Shown here in pieces: positions 36,717 through 46,380 of a DNA stretch of 64,000 bases; the stretch's first letter is position 1; each line of letters opens with the position of its first letter. The notes under the pieces were generated by a model. It had not been told where the DNA came from and ran no database searches. It saw nothing but the letters and a program-made list of their open reading frames with translations. The position numbers were made by a program, and so were the translations under genes. The stretch is from Bartonella sp. HY038 (GTDB lineage Bacteria; Pseudomonadota; Alphaproteobacteria; Rhizobiales; Rhizobiaceae), in assembly GCF_014117425.1 (NCBI RefSeq), contig NZ_CP059725.1, positions 3,174,001 to 3,238,000 of the forward strand, written 5' to 3'.

Positions 36717-37598
36717 ATGAGTAAAGAAATATTTGTTTCATTTGGTATAGATGTTGATGCTGTGGCTGGGTGGCTTGGCTCCTATGGTGGCGAGGATTCT
36801 CCCGATGATATTTCACGAGGCTTATTTGCCGGTGAAGTTGGTTCAATGCGATTATTAAAGCTGTTTGAAAAATATAATATCAAAACGACGTGGTTTATTC
36901 CTGGACATTCTGCAGAAACATTTCCCGAGCAGATGAAAGCCGTTGCTAATGCTGGCCATGAAATTGGCTTACATGGATATAGTCATGAAAATCCAATTGC
37001 AATGACAGCGCAGCAAGAAGAAGCAATTTTAGATAAGACAATAGAAATATTGACTAATTTATCGGGAAAAAGGCCAACGGGATATGTTGCGCCATGGTGG
37101 GAATTTAGCAATATTACCAATGAATTATTGTTAAAAAAAGGCATTAAATACGACCATAGTCTCATGCATGATGATTATACGCCTTATTATGTGCGCGTTG
37201 GTGATTCATGGACTAAAATCGATTATAGCCAACATCCAGATAGTTGGATGAAGCCACTTATTCGCGGTGAAGAAACCGATTTAATCGAAATTCCTGCCAA
37301 TTGGTATCTTGATGATCTTCCGCCTATGATGTTTATCAAAAAATCACCGAATAGTCATGGTTTTGTAAATCCACGCGATATTGAGCAAATGTGGAAAGAC
37401 CAATTTGACTGGGTCTATCGTGAAATGGATTATGCCGTTTTTCCAATTACGATCCATCCCGATGTTTCTGGACGAGCGCAAGTGCTTCTTATGCTTGAGC
37501 GTTTGATAGAGCACTTCAAGCAGCATGAAGGGGTAAAATTTGTCACTATGAATGAAATAGCAACAGATTTCGCCAATCGTCGTCCCCGCAAAAAATAA
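36717..37598 (+). CDS. NodB-fold deacetylase / cyclic imidase-like hydrolase
   Basis: A 293-residue polysaccharide-deacetylase-fold hydrolase of the PuuE/HP0310 type. Visible metal and catalytic motifs are [14 protein letters not shown] (Asp-x-Asp) near residue 8, GLHGYSHE (His-x3-His) near 84, and a C-terminal [11 protein letters not shown]. No signal peptide, so it acts in the cytosol, unlike peptidoglycan deacetylases. Members with this architecture include allantoinase PuuE and a cyclic imide hydrolase of the same length, so a ring amide is a plausible substrate. It leads a plus-strand cluster with an MFS transporter and two SDRs, which supports catabolism of an imported small molecule. 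Substrate unknown. Confidence 0.82.
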   Translation: MSKEIFVSFGIDVDAVAGWLGSYGGEDSPDDISRGLFAGEVGSMRLLKLFEKYNIKTTWFIPGHSAETFPEQMKAVANAGHEIGLHGYSHENPIAMTAQQEEAILDKTIEILTNLSGKRPTGYVAPWWEFSNITNELLLKKGIKYDHSLMHDDYTPYYVRVGDSWTKIDYSQHPDSWMKPLIRGEETDLIEIPANWYLDDLPPMMFIKKSPNSHGFVNPRDIEQMWKDQFDWVYREMDYAVFPITIHPDVSGRAQVLLMLERLIEHFKQHEGVKFVTMNEIATDFANRRPRKK

Positions 37599-37643
37599 TA
37601 ATATATAATTGGGGAACAATCAGAAATTTGGGAGCAGAATTGA

Positions 37644-38981
37644 ATGGACAACATTAAAAATGATGGTGACCAGTGGCAACCGACGCCAATTAGCCAAAAA
37701 GATATTAATTATGCGTCAATTATAACATTCTTTGCTTGGGTATTTGCAGTCTACGACTTTATCTTGTTTGGTATGCTGTTGCCGGTCATGGGACAAGACT
37801 TTGGTTGGGACGAAGCAAAACAGACAGAGATGGCAACATTGATTGCAATTGGCGGTACGGTAGTCGCATTTGTCATTGGTCCAATTGTTGATCGTATTGG
37901 ACGGCGAAAAGGAATTATATTTACCGTTGTTGGGACTGGTATAGCCTCGGCTTTGACTTCACTCGGTATTAGTTTTGGTAAAATGGGGCTAATATTGGTG
38001 CGCTCGGTTGCAGGCCTTGGCTATGCTGAACAGGGAATTAATGCTGCTTATCTTACTGAAATATATGCAAAATCAAAAGATTTAACTTTTCAAAAACGCA
38101 AAGGTTTTATCTATTCTCTCGTTCAAAGTGGTTGGCCTGTTGGCGCATTAACGGCAGCAGGTTTAACCGCAATATTATTGCCCTATATCGGCTGGCAAGG
38201 CTGTTTCATTTTTGCGGCTATTCCTTGCTTTATTGTCGCATTCTTTGCACGAAAATTAAAAGAAAGCCCACAATTTGAAATCATGAAAAAGATTTCAGAA
38301 TTGAAAAAGGCAGGTAAAAATGATGAAATTAAAGCGCTTGCCGAGCGTTTTAACATTGCAGCACCATCTCATCAACAAACCAGCATAAAGGTTGCTTTTC
38401 AAGGCAAGGCATTGCGCTCGACATTGGTTCTAAGCTTTGCCGTTTTATTAAATTGGGCAGCTATTCAGGTCTTTAGTGTTTTGGGAACATCGGTCATTGT
38501 CAATATCCATAAACTATCTTTTGAAAATTCTCTTTTAATATTGGTTCTATCAAATTTGGTTGGTTTTGCTGGCTATTTGGTTCATGGTATGTTGGGTGAT
38601 CGCATTGGGCGGCGTAACACAATTGCAATTGGTTGGATTTTGGGCGGCTTTGCATTTAGCGCGATGATTTTCCTGTCGAGCAATCTTACTGTTGTCATTA
38701 CATTGTATAGTGTTGGCTTGTTCTTTTTAACTGGCCCTTATGCAGCTTTGATGTTTTTCATGGGTGAATCATTTCCAACCCAAATCCGCGCAACCGGCGG
38801 TGCAATCATTCTTGCTATGGGGCCGCTAGGCGCAATTTTGGCCGGTATTGGTATTACATTTGTTTTAAAATCTGGTGGTGAATGGGCATCCGCCGCTTTC
38901 TGGTTTGGGGCGCTTCCTTGTTTCTTATCGGGATTAATGATTTTTGCAACACCGCATATCAAGCCTGAAAATATGCAATAA
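37644..38981 (+). CDS. MFS transporter of the metabolite:H+ symporter type
   Basis: A 445-residue inner-membrane transporter with about 12 membrane segments. The MFS signature DRIGRRKG lies between segments 2 and 3 (near residue 88), and a second copy, GDRIGRRN, follows in the C-terminal half near 318. A charged cytoplasmic loop separates the two halves. The pattern fits the aromatic-acid/sialate/lactate symporter groups. It lies 45 bases after the deacetylase and 12 bases before the next SDR start, so it probably imports the substrate of this cluster. Confidence 0.9.
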   Translation: MDNIKNDGDQWQPTPISQKDINYASIITFFAWVFAVYDFILFGMLLPVMGQDFGWDEAKQTEMATLIAIGGTVVAFVIGPIVDRIGRRKGIIFTVVGTGIASALTSLGISFGKMGLILVRSVAGLGYAEQGINAAYLTEIYAKSKDLTFQKRKGFIYSLVQSGWPVGALTAAGLTAILLPYIGWQGCFIFAAIPCFIVAFFARKLKESPQFEIMKKISELKKAGKNDEIKALAERFNIAAPSHQQTSIKVAFQGKALRSTLVLSFAVLLNWAAIQVFSVLGTSVIVNIHKLSFENSLLILVLSNLVGFAGYLVHGMLGDRIGRRNTIAIGWILGGFAFSAMIFLSSNLTVVITLYSVGLFFLTGPYAALMFFMGESFPTQIRATGGAIILAMGPLGAILAGIGITFVLKSGGEWASAAFWFGALPCFLSGLMIFATPHIKPENMQ

Positions 38982-38993
38982 AGGGGGATGATC

Positions 38994-39761
38994 ATGGAAA
39001 GAGAAACACCCGTTGCCTTAATTACTGGTGCTGCAAGTGGTATTGGTCAGGCTTTGGCTGTAGCATATGCACAAAACAATATTCGCGTTATTGGGGGATA
39101 TTATGAAAAAGACCCCCATGACCCTGTTGTAACGCAACAATTGGTAGAAAAGCAAGGTGGTCAATGCCTTATGTTACCCTTAGATGTTGGCGATGCACAA
39201 TCGGTTGAAAATGCCACTCAACAGGCTATTAGCCATTTTGGGCGGTTAGATTATGCAATCGCCAATGCCGGTCTATTAAGGCAATCATCTTTATTAGAAA
39301 TGACCGATAGCGCATGGGACGAGATGATTAATATTGATCTTACCGGCGTAATGCGAACATTTCGTGCTGCTGCGCGACATATGGTGGATGGCGGCGCTAT
39401 GGTAGCAATATCTTCCATCGCTGGTGGTGTTTATGGTTGGCAAGATCATGTTCATTATGCGGGGGCAAAATCAGGCGTTCCGGGTTTGGTTCGCTCCATC
39501 GCGGTAGAGCTTGCGCCGCGGCGTATTCGTTGTAATACGATTATTCCCGGTTTAATTGAAACGCCGCAATCGCTTGATGCTAAAAATTCACTTGGTCCTG
39601 AAGGTTTGAAAGCTGCCGGCAAGATTATTCCATTAGGCAGAGTTGGAAAGCCTGATGAAGTTGCGGAAGTTATTCAGTTTTTAACCAGCACCAAAGCGAG
39701 CTATATTACCGGACAAACGATTATTGTCGATGGCGGACTAACCATTCGTTGGCCCGATTAA
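38994..39761 (+). CDS. SDR-family oxidoreductase
   Basis: A 255-residue classical short-chain dehydrogenase. Cofactor site [12 protein letters not shown] near residue 10, NAG motif IANAGLL near 93, and an intact catalytic set: ISSIAGG with Ser, then HYAGAKSG with Tyr and Lys near 152. The C-terminal [11 protein letters not shown] is typical. The frame also has an ATG at 38988, but it sits directly on the AAGGGGG ribosome site, so the ATG at 38994 is preferred. Third gene of the cluster; substrate unknown. Confidence 0.9.
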   Translation: MERETPVALITGAASGIGQALAVAYAQNNIRVIGGYYEKDPHDPVVTQQLVEKQGGQCLMLPLDVGDAQSVENATQQAISHFGRLDYAIANAGLLRQSSLLEMTDSAWDEMINIDLTGVMRTFRAAARHMVDGGAMVAISSIAGGVYGWQDHVHYAGAKSGVPGLVRSIAVELAPRRIRCNTIIPGLIETPQSLDAKNSLGPEGLKAAGKIIPLGRVGKPDEVAEVIQFLTSTKASYITGQTIIVDGGLTIRWPD

Positions 39762-39808
39762 TCGCAATAAATTTGATTAATGGCAATAAACCAGATCAAT
39801 GAGAATAA

Positions 39809-39840
39809 AAATGCCATCTTAAAAATTTAAGCTGGCATTT
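39809..39840. terminator. Hairpin between the two SDR genes
   Basis: A 12-bp stem with one mismatch (AAATGCCATCTT with AAGCTGGCATTT) around an 8-base AT loop. It lacks a following T run on the plus strand, so it may stabilise mRNA or attenuate rather than terminate. Confidence 0.4.
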
Positions 39841-39870
39841 AAAGGCGAAACTTACAAATAGGTGTAACTT

Positions 39871-40620
39871 ATGAAACCTTTAAATGAGTGTCGTGTTGTT
39901 GTTACCGGCGCGGGTAGCGGCATCGGTTCTGCTATTGCAATTGAATTTGCCAAACAAAATTCAAAATTATTAATAAGTGATATTAACGAGCAAGCAAACG
40001 CTAAAACTCTAGCCGAATGCAAGAAATACACCAAGCATGTTATTTCATTTACGGCGGATATTGGCACTGTTGCTGGTTGCCATCAACTCATTGATAGTTG
40101 TGTTCGTCATTATGATGGCATCGACGTGCTTGTTAATAATGCTGGTCTGTTGACCCAAGCGCCTGTATTAGATCTCACCCTTGACATGTGGGATCAAATG
40201 TTACGGATTGATTTAACCAGCGTTTTTTTAACATCTCAACGCGCACTACCCCATATGATAAAACAAAAATGGGGCAGAATTATTAATATAGCTTCGCAGC
40301 TTGGTATTAAAGGAGGAGTTGAGTTGGCACATTATGCGGCAGCAAAAGCCGGTGTTATTGGCTTTACAAAGTCATTAGCCCAAGAAGTTGCAAGGCATAA
40401 TGTTTTGGTGAATGCCATTGCCCCAGGGCCAATTTCGACGGCGTTGGTCGATGGTATTAGTGAAAAATGGAAAACTGAAAAAGCTAAAGAATTACCATTG
40501 CAGCGTTTTGGCCAAGCTGAAGAAGTGGCTCCAACAGCTATTTTATTAGCCTCAGATCCTGGGGGTAATCTTTTCGTTGGGCAAACACTTGGCCCCAATA
40601 GCGGCGATGTTATGCCCTAA
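39871..40620 (+). CDS. SDR-family oxidoreductase, FabG-like
   Basis: A 249-residue short-chain dehydrogenase. Cofactor site VTGAGSGIGSAIA near residue 11, NNAGLLT near 89, and the catalytic set INIASQLG (Ser) and HYAAAKAG (Tyr, Lys) near 154. The N-terminus resembles 3-oxoacyl-ACP reductases, but its place beside a transporter and a second SDR argues for a catabolic dehydrogenase. It follows a 110-base gap with a hairpin and is 9 bases from the next gene. Confidence 0.9.
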   Translation: MKPLNECRVVVTGAGSGIGSAIAIEFAKQNSKLLISDINEQANAKTLAECKKYTKHVISFTADIGTVAGCHQLIDSCVRHYDGIDVLVNNAGLLTQAPVLDLTLDMWDQMLRIDLTSVFLTSQRALPHMIKQKWGRIINIASQLGIKGGVELAHYAAAKAGVIGFTKSLAQEVARHNVLVNAIAPGPISTALVDGISEKWKTEKAKELPLQRFGQAEEVAPTAILLASDPGGNLFVGQTLGPNSGDVMP

Positions 40621-40629
40621 GGAGTTGTT

Positions 40630-40929
40630 ATGTGCGGTTTATGCGGTTTAATTGGCGAAAAGCAGGAATGGAGTGATCAAGTTAAGTCTGATCTACCACT
40701 GCGGCAAAATAGATTGAAAAAAATAAAGTTGATTAATAAAATCCTTCATTATCGACGTTTAACCGTTTCAGATTTTCATGGTGTTAGCTATTTGCTACAG
40801 ACCCCAACCGGTAAATCTGCCATTGTTAGTGGGCTTGATAATTTATGGGACGAATGTAAAAATATAAGCGGTCATTCTATTGATGTATTAAACCCTGATT
40901 TATTATCCTTTATTGAGGACAATAAATGA
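40630..40929 (+). CDS. Small MCGLCG protein paired with a CobW GTPase
   Basis: A 99-residue protein of unknown function. It begins MCGLCGLIGEKQEW; the CxxC could bind a metal, and a Cys at position 2 also recalls class II amidotransferases, although the rest of that domain is missing. A basic helix follows (RQNRLKKIKLINKIL) and then a short beta-rich tail. It lies 9 bases after the SDR and its stop overlaps the start of the CobW gene (ATGA), so the two are translationally coupled. A metallochaperone partner or client of the GTPase is a reasonable guess. Confidence 0.75.
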   Translation: MCGLCGLIGEKQEWSDQVKSDLPLRQNRLKKIKLINKILHYRRLTVSDFHGVSYLLQTPTGKSAIVSGLDNLWDECKNISGHSIDVLNPDLLSFIEDNK

Positions 40930-41888
40930 TCCCAATCCATATTATAACCGGCTTTTTAGGCAGTGGTAAAACCAGTTTTATCAAACAATTGCTTAAAAAT
41001 GGTTCGCAAGAAAATACCCTTGTTTTAATCAACGAGTTTGGCAGCATCGGTATTGATGATATTATGGTTCAAAATATTTCAGAAAATACCTATCTTATGC
41101 CTAATGGCTGTATTTGTTGTGCAGTCTTATCTGATTTAAAAATGACACTGTTTAATGTCCTTAATAAGCGAAATAATAAAGAAATACCCTATTTTGATAA
41201 GATATTAATAGAAACCACAGGGCTTGCTAATCCTGCGTCTTTATTGGCCACCATATTGAATGACGTTCATTTAAAGGGCAGTTTTTCAATGAATGGCTTA
41301 ACCACTATTGTGGATGCTGAACATGCTAGATTGCAATATGATTTACACCCAGAATGGCTGACGCAGGTGGTGGCATCGCACCAAATTTTTATAAGTAAAG
41401 TTGATAGGGTCGAACATCAAGAGCTCATCTTTGTACAAAAATTGATAGAGGCCTTAAATCCTGATGCTAATCTTATTTTGAAAGACAACATGGAAACGAT
41501 GAAACAGTTGTTTTTGCGAGATGAAAACTTGAAATGTGATTATCAAAAGGCTCTCATATTTAATAAAGATGAAAATAAAATTCACAATCAAGCTGTAAGT
41601 TTTACTATCACCCATGATAAGCCGATAAATTGGCTCATCTTTGGATTATGGCTTAATCTATTATTGAAAAAACATGGTGAGAATATTTTACGCGTAAAAG
41701 GCATTTTAAATCTTGAAGATTCAAAAAATCCAATATTGATCCATGGGGTTCAACATTGCTTATACCCACCAGAACATTTAGAATGTTGGCCGTGGGATGA
41801 CCAATTTTCAAGATTGGTTTTTATTGTTAGAAATATAGAGCGTGAAAATATAGTGCGGTCCTTTAAGGCTTTCACATCATTGACTTAA
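40926..41888 (+). CDS. CobW/COG0523-family GTPase
   Basis: A 320-residue G3E GTPase, a likely metallochaperone. Walker A is GFLGSGKTS (residues 9-17), the metal-binding CxCC motif is NGCICCAVL near 60-67, and a G4-like SKVDR lies near 158. The C-terminal CobW_C domain begins near residue 218 (AVSFTITHDKPINW). It overlaps the 99-residue gene by 4 bases. Its presence suggests that one enzyme of the cluster, most likely the NodB-fold hydrolase, needs a delivered metal ion; this is inference. Confidence 0.9.
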   Translation: MIPIHIITGFLGSGKTSFIKQLLKNGSQENTLVLINEFGSIGIDDIMVQNISENTYLMPNGCICCAVLSDLKMTLFNVLNKRNNKEIPYFDKILIETTGLANPASLLATILNDVHLKGSFSMNGLTTIVDAEHARLQYDLHPEWLTQVVASHQIFISKVDRVEHQELIFVQKLIEALNPDANLILKDNMETMKQLFLRDENLKCDYQKALIFNKDENKIHNQAVSFTITHDKPINWLIFGLWLNLLLKKHGENILRVKGILNLEDSKNPILIHGVQHCLYPPEHLECWPWDDQFSRLVFIVRNIERENIVRSFKAFTSLT

Positions 41889-41931
41889 GCTTGTTCATTC
41901 AAACGAAATGGCTTCTCATCTGAAGCAACAT

Positions 41932-42921
41932 TCAAGGATTATAGGCGTTAAAAAATGCTTTAATATCACTAATTGATTGGTCGCTTGCCAATAATGCCCA
42001 TAGCAATAGTCGTGCTTGGCGTGGGTTTAGCCATTTTGCTAATATTACCCCCTTAGCGGCAAGATCAATCTCGGAGCCACAAAACCCATAGGTTTTAGCT
42101 GCTGTGGAGCCGCTATAGGTTCTACTTGCTAGAATAATTAGTTTTTTATCCATGTAACGCGTAATGATTGCCATTTCATCTTGTGAAACATGGCCGGCGC
42201 CAAACCCAGCAATCACTATGCCGTGGTAATGATTTTGCTCAAGCATCATTTCTAACACGTCAACATCACCATCAAGCAGGCATTCATAAAAGCCAATTTT
42301 TACGCTTTTTTTAAGCAGCTGTGCATCTAATTTAGGTAGATCTTTTAAGGACGAGAAGAAGATAGGGCGGTCTTCAACAACATATCCTAGCGATCCACCA
42401 ATGCTGGATATAAAAGTTGCAACATCAAGTGTATGGGATTTACGTATAAAGCGTGCTGCATGAATAGTGTTGTTTAGTACAACAAGTACCCCACGACCAA
42501 TAGTATCAGGACTTGCTGCCGTTATAACTGACGATAAAATATTGGCTGGCCCATCAGCGCCGGCAGCATTGGGTGTGCGCATGGCTCCTGTTACGATTAA
42601 TGGCTTATCATGTTTCCAAAAAAGATCGAGCAAAAAGGCAGTTTCTTCAAGGGTGTCGGTTCCTTGGGTTAAAACAATGCCATCTGCGCCATTTAAAATT
42701 TGTTGCTCAGCCCAATGTAAAACATCCATGATATGTTGGATTTTTAATGACGGACTAGGAAGCTGTAATAAGGTTTCAGCTTGTATATGTGCAAATTGCT
42801 TTAAATCAGGAACCGCATTTACTAATAATTCGGCCGTGAGCTTTGGAACAACACCGCCATGTTGCTCGTCCTTGACCATTGCAATAGTACCACCAAGACT
42901 ACCTATTGAAATAAATGCCAT
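41932..42921 (-). CDS. L-asparaginase family protein
   Basis: Hydrolyses asparagine to aspartate and ammonia. The two catalytic threonines are in GSLGGTIAM near residue 10 and TQGTDTLEE near 88; VTGAMRTPNAAGADGPANI follows, with the typical Asp. Length 329 is normal. There is no signal peptide, so the enzyme is cytosolic. The frame has an ATG at 42930, but the SD sequence ACAGG touches it, so the ATG at 42921 is preferred. It converges on the CobW cluster and is not part of it, though amide chemistry could link them. Confidence 0.9.
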   Translation of the reverse strand: MAFISIGSLGGTIAMVKDEQHGGVVPKLTAELLVNAVPDLKQFAHIQAETLLQLPSPSLKIQHIMDVLHWAEQQILNGADGIVLTQGTDTLEETAFLLDLFWKHDKPLIVTGAMRTPNAAGADGPANILSSVITAASPDTIGRGVLVVLNNTIHAARFIRKSHTLDVATFISSIGGSLGYVVEDRPIFFSSLKDLPKLDAQLLKKSVKIGFYECLLDGDVDVLEMMLEQNHYHGIVIAGFGAGHVSQDEMAIITRYMDKKLIILASRTYSGSTAAKTYGFCGSEIDLAAKGVILAKWLNPRQARLLLWALLASDQSISDIKAFFNAYNP

Positions 42922-43140
42922 CTTAATCATCCTGTAATTTATCTATGTATTCTTATCGGTCAAAATATGCCCAAGCCACTGATTTAAAGCAACGACAATA
43001 AGGAAGTTGAAACCTTAAATCGTCAGTTTTAAGTGCTTCTTAGTCTTAGCAAAAATATCCCTTTTGTTGAAGCCTTAAAAGGATTATGTCAAATTATCGC
43101 CTCGTTAGCCGATTGGTAAGTTTTGCCAAGAGAGATTAAC

Positions 43141-43550
43141 CTGCAAAAAGCCGATCATCTTTGAAAGTCTTGCAAAAAAAACGCGTGGCAGCATTTTTAT
43201 CTCTCGATGCTTTCGTCAAAAAATCAATGGAAACGCCGTGTTTATCAATTGCTCGATAGAGATATTTCTCCAAATCTAACCGCTAAATCAGTATTAGGCC
43301 CTTTAACCTTGATTGTGGTGTTATCAATGGAAGTGTAAAAATGGGCGAGAACTGCAATATTGCCGAATTATTTAAATTGGCTTTAAAATCATTCCTTGAC
43401 CAATTGGTTTTTAAAGGCTGAAATAAATTAGTCTCTAATCTTTTAAGTCATGTCTCCCTAAAATAGGTAAACCCAAGGGGGTAGATAAGTCTCAAGGTTT
43501 TATATTTTTTACGTTTACGCAGATTACAAATGATATTTGCGACAGGGCCC
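43141..43550 (-). mobile_element. Relic of an IS6-family insertion sequence
   Basis: On the minus strand the DNA encodes, in two frames, pieces of an IS6/IS26-type transposase: DNTTIKVKG (43325-43299, like DETYVKVKG with the first catalytic Asp), then KYLYRAIDKHGVSIDFLTKA and RDKNAATRFFCKTFKDD down to about 43155, which includes the second catalytic Asp region. At 43550-43531 the sequence GGGCCCTGTCGCAAATAT resembles an IS6-family terminal repeat. Frameshifts and missing N- and C-terminal parts show the element is dead. The rest of the 42931-43887 gap holds nothing else I recognise. Confidence 0.7.
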
Positions 43551-43887
43551 TTTAAACCCTAAACTTTTGTCTAAATTTATTGTCATTTGCGGTGTGATTT
43601 TAAAAAAATATGCCGCGGGTGAGGGCGGTAATTTAAATTATTTTGCCATAAAACCAACGATTACTATTGTTACAAATGAAATATAAATTATTTAAATTTA
43701 AACAGGTCTAAGAAAACAACTCAATTAAAGTGATAATCATTGCTTTTTATTGGTTTTTTTTGTAGCGCTGGTTTAAAGAATTTAAAATAGTATTAGCGAT
43801 TATCCAACTAAAATTGCAACTGCATCAAACCAATGGGGCGAGCCAAGGGACCGTGTCAAAAGGTGGTGATGAAGTGCGGAGATTGAC

Positions 43888-44805
43888 ATGAAGTTGAAGC
43901 GGCCATCCTTTACGGCAAATTCCATTGCATTGGGTGTTATTTTGATGATTTTGGGGCAATTTATGTTTGCCGCCAATGACACAATGGGTAAAATTTTGGT
44001 GCAAGGCTTTGCCGTGGGACAATTGATTGTTTTTAGATCAATTGGCGCATTTATTATTTTAACTCCAATGCTAAGCCAAAAGAAGCCGCAAGATATTATA
44101 AAGCCGCCTCGTCCCTATTTACTCGCTTTAAGGGGGCTATGCTCGGTTGGTGATGCCGTATTCTTTTATTCTGCACTGATTTATTTGCCATTAACCGATG
44201 TAATGACCTTTTATATGGCTGTGCCAATTTATGTTGCAGTCTTTTCGCATTTTTTCCTTGGTGAAAGAATTGCTTGGCGGCGGTGGCTTGCCATTTGTAT
44301 TGGCTTTGTCGGGGTTGTCATTGCTATGCGTCCATCGACCAATATGATTTCACTCCCATCAGCCTTTGCCTTGTTTAGCAGTTTTTGCTTTACTTTCGTG
44401 CTGATTTTAGGGCGCTCATTACGTTCAACCAGTGATACAATATCGGTTGCTTGGCAAAATAGTATTGCACTGGTGATTGGTTTGTTTATGATTGTTGGCC
44501 ATTGGCAAACTCCAGATTTTTCCCAATCCATTTCGCTTTTATTGCTAGGTATTGTTGCTTGCATCGCGCATTTGCTCATTTCACGCTCGCTTAAAATGGC
44601 ACCAGCCTCGGTACTTGCGCCTTTGCAATATACCATGCTGCTTTGGGGGATTATCTTCGATATTGTTATCTTTAAACATTATCCTGATGCGATGATTTTG
44701 CTTGGCGCTGGAATTATTGTTCTTGCTGGTCTTTTCATCTTCCACCGCAAAAAAGTGGTTACCGATCATATTCCAAAGTCCGACGTGCCTAATATTACGC
44801 ACTAG
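43888..44805 (+). CDS. EamA/DMT-family exporter
   Basis: A 305-residue inner-membrane protein with about ten hydrophobic segments in two EamA halves (residues about 15-145 and 160-290). GQFMFAANDTMGKIL in the first segment and the HFFLGERIAWRRWLA motif before the mid-point are typical. Likely exports an amino acid or other small metabolite. CGGAG precedes the ATG. It stands alone just downstream of the IS6 relic; substrate unknown. Confidence 0.88.
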   Translation: MKLKRPSFTANSIALGVILMILGQFMFAANDTMGKILVQGFAVGQLIVFRSIGAFIILTPMLSQKKPQDIIKPPRPYLLALRGLCSVGDAVFFYSALIYLPLTDVMTFYMAVPIYVAVFSHFFLGERIAWRRWLAICIGFVGVVIAMRPSTNMISLPSAFALFSSFCFTFVLILGRSLRSTSDTISVAWQNSIALVIGLFMIVGHWQTPDFSQSISLLLLGIVACIAHLLISRSLKMAPASVLAPLQYTMLLWGIIFDIVIFKHYPDAMILLGAGIIVLAGLFIFHRKKVVTDHIPKSDVPNITH

Positions 44806-45004
44806 ATCATTTTTAACGAAATGCTTGTCTAGTATTTTAATTTTCACATGGAGCTGATAAACTTATAAAAGCTTGGAAAACTTTGAAAGGGTAAAACTTG
44901 GTTTGCCCTTTTTAGGATAAATGCCTATATGACCCTTTGATAGAAAAATTCTAGAGATAGAATAATTATAGATTTTCGCTTTTGAAGAAGTGGTGGAAAC
45001 GCAA

Positions 45005-46117
45005 ATGACAGATGTAACAGCGATCAAAACGCCTTATTATCTTATTGATAAGTCCAAACTTGTCCGCAATATGGAGCTTATTGCCAAATTGCGTGAAAAG
45101 TCTGGTGCAAAAGCGCTTCTTGCATTGAAATGTTTTGCCACTTGGTCGGTGTTTGATTTTATGCGCGATTATATGGATGGCACCACATCCTCTTCGCTTT
45201 ATGAGTTAAAGCTTGGTCGCGAAAAATTTGGTAAAGAAACCCATGCCTATTCGGTTGCTTGGGCTGATCATGAAATTGATGAAGCGATTTCTTATGCCGA
45301 TAAAATGATTTTTAATTCCATCAGCCAACTTAACCGTTTTGGTGAGCAATCATCCTCTATTAAACGTGGTTTGCGTTTAAATCCACAAATGAGTTCATCA
45401 AGTTTTGATTTGGCCGATCCTGCGCGCCCTTTTAGTCGCCTTGGCGAATGGGATGCCAAAAAAATTGAAACCGTGCTTGATCAAATTAGCGGCTTTATGA
45501 TTCACAATAATTGTGAAAATGGCGATTTTGCGCTTTTTGACCGTATGCTTAGTGAAATTGAACAGCGTTTTGGTTCGCTATTTAATCATGTTGATTGGAT
45601 CAGTCTTGGCGGCGGTATTCACTTTACTGGTGAGGGCTATCCAATTGATGCGCTAGCAGATCGCTTGAAGCGGTTTTCCGACACGCATAATGTTACGGTC
45701 TTTCTTGAGCCGGGCGAGGCGTCGATTACTCGCTCAACTACATTAGAAGTTACAGTATTAGATGTGCTCAATAATGGTAAGGATTTGGCTATTGTCGATT
45801 CGTCGATTGAAGCGCATATGCTAGATTTGCTAATCTATCGCGAAAATGCTAAAATTTTGCCAAATAGCGGCCCTCATGAAATCATGGTTTGCGGCAAATC
45901 TTGTCTTGCTGGCGATATTTTTGGCACCTATCAATTTCCTGAAAAGCTAAAAATTGGCGATCGTCTATCGGTGCAAGATGCTGCCGGCTATACAATGGTT
46001 AAGAAAAATTGGTTTAATGGTGTTAATATGCCAGCAATTGCCATTAAGGAATTGGATGGCAGTGTTCGTGTACAACGCGAATTTGATTATAATGATTATA
46101 TGAACAGTCTTTCTTGA
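45005..46117 (+). CDS. nspC: Carboxynorspermidine decarboxylase
   Basis: PLP enzyme of the alanine-racemase-fold group IV decarboxylases that removes CO2 from carboxyspermidine or carboxynorspermidine, giving spermidine or norspermidine. The PLP Lys is in LLALKCFATW (Lys42), SLGGGIHFTG near residue 200 and FLEPGEA near 232 fit the family, and MVCGKSCLAGDIFG carries the active-site Cys. The frame is open from a GTG at 44990; the ATG at 45005 gives the usual N-terminus (370 residues). It works with the dehydrogenase at 46381, 263 bases downstream. Confidence 0.93.
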   Translation: MTDVTAIKTPYYLIDKSKLVRNMELIAKLREKSGAKALLALKCFATWSVFDFMRDYMDGTTSSSLYELKLGREKFGKETHAYSVAWADHEIDEAISYADKMIFNSISQLNRFGEQSSSIKRGLRLNPQMSSSSFDLADPARPFSRLGEWDAKKIETVLDQISGFMIHNNCENGDFALFDRMLSEIEQRFGSLFNHVDWISLGGGIHFTGEGYPIDALADRLKRFSDTHNVTVFLEPGEASITRSTTLEVTVLDVLNNGKDLAIVDSSIEAHMLDLLIYRENAKILPNSGPHEIMVCGKSCLAGDIFGTYQFPEKLKIGDRLSVQDAAGYTMVKKNWFNGVNMPAIAIKELDGSVRVQREFDYNDYMNSLS

Positions 46118-46253
46118 CATGAAATTGTAACATAAATGCCATAAGCGAAAATGTGAGATAATATCACGTAAATGGCTTAATAATGTTGATGAAACCGCTT
46201 ATCAAGGCAACAGTGTTAATCGCAATCTTGCTAAGTGGGACGCGTTATATTAG

Positions 46254-46293
46254 AAGGGTTTTTAAACATGCGCTATGCGTTTTTTAAAGCCCT
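46254..46293. other. Hairpin in the nspC-dehydrogenase gap
   Basis: AAGGGTTTTTAAAC pairs imperfectly with a right arm ending TTTTTTAAAGCCCTT. It lies between the two polyamine genes and may be a weak terminator or an mRNA-processing structure. The rest of the 46118-46380 gap shows nothing. Confidence 0.35.
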
Positions 46294-46380
46294 TAAACCT
46301 CACTGAAATATTGATTGGCATGGTGCCAGAACGGATATTTCATAACCATTGATAGCAAGCTATAAGGAGATAAACCGGGA

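Noticed and set aside
36518..36718. 66-codon minus-strand ORF before the deacetylase gene
   Set aside because: No ribosome site, covers the likely promoter of the next operon, and no recognisable domain.
43800..44022. Two overlapping minus-strand ORFs before the EamA gene
   Set aside because: They are antisense to the EamA gene start and its ribosome site, with no pattern of their own.
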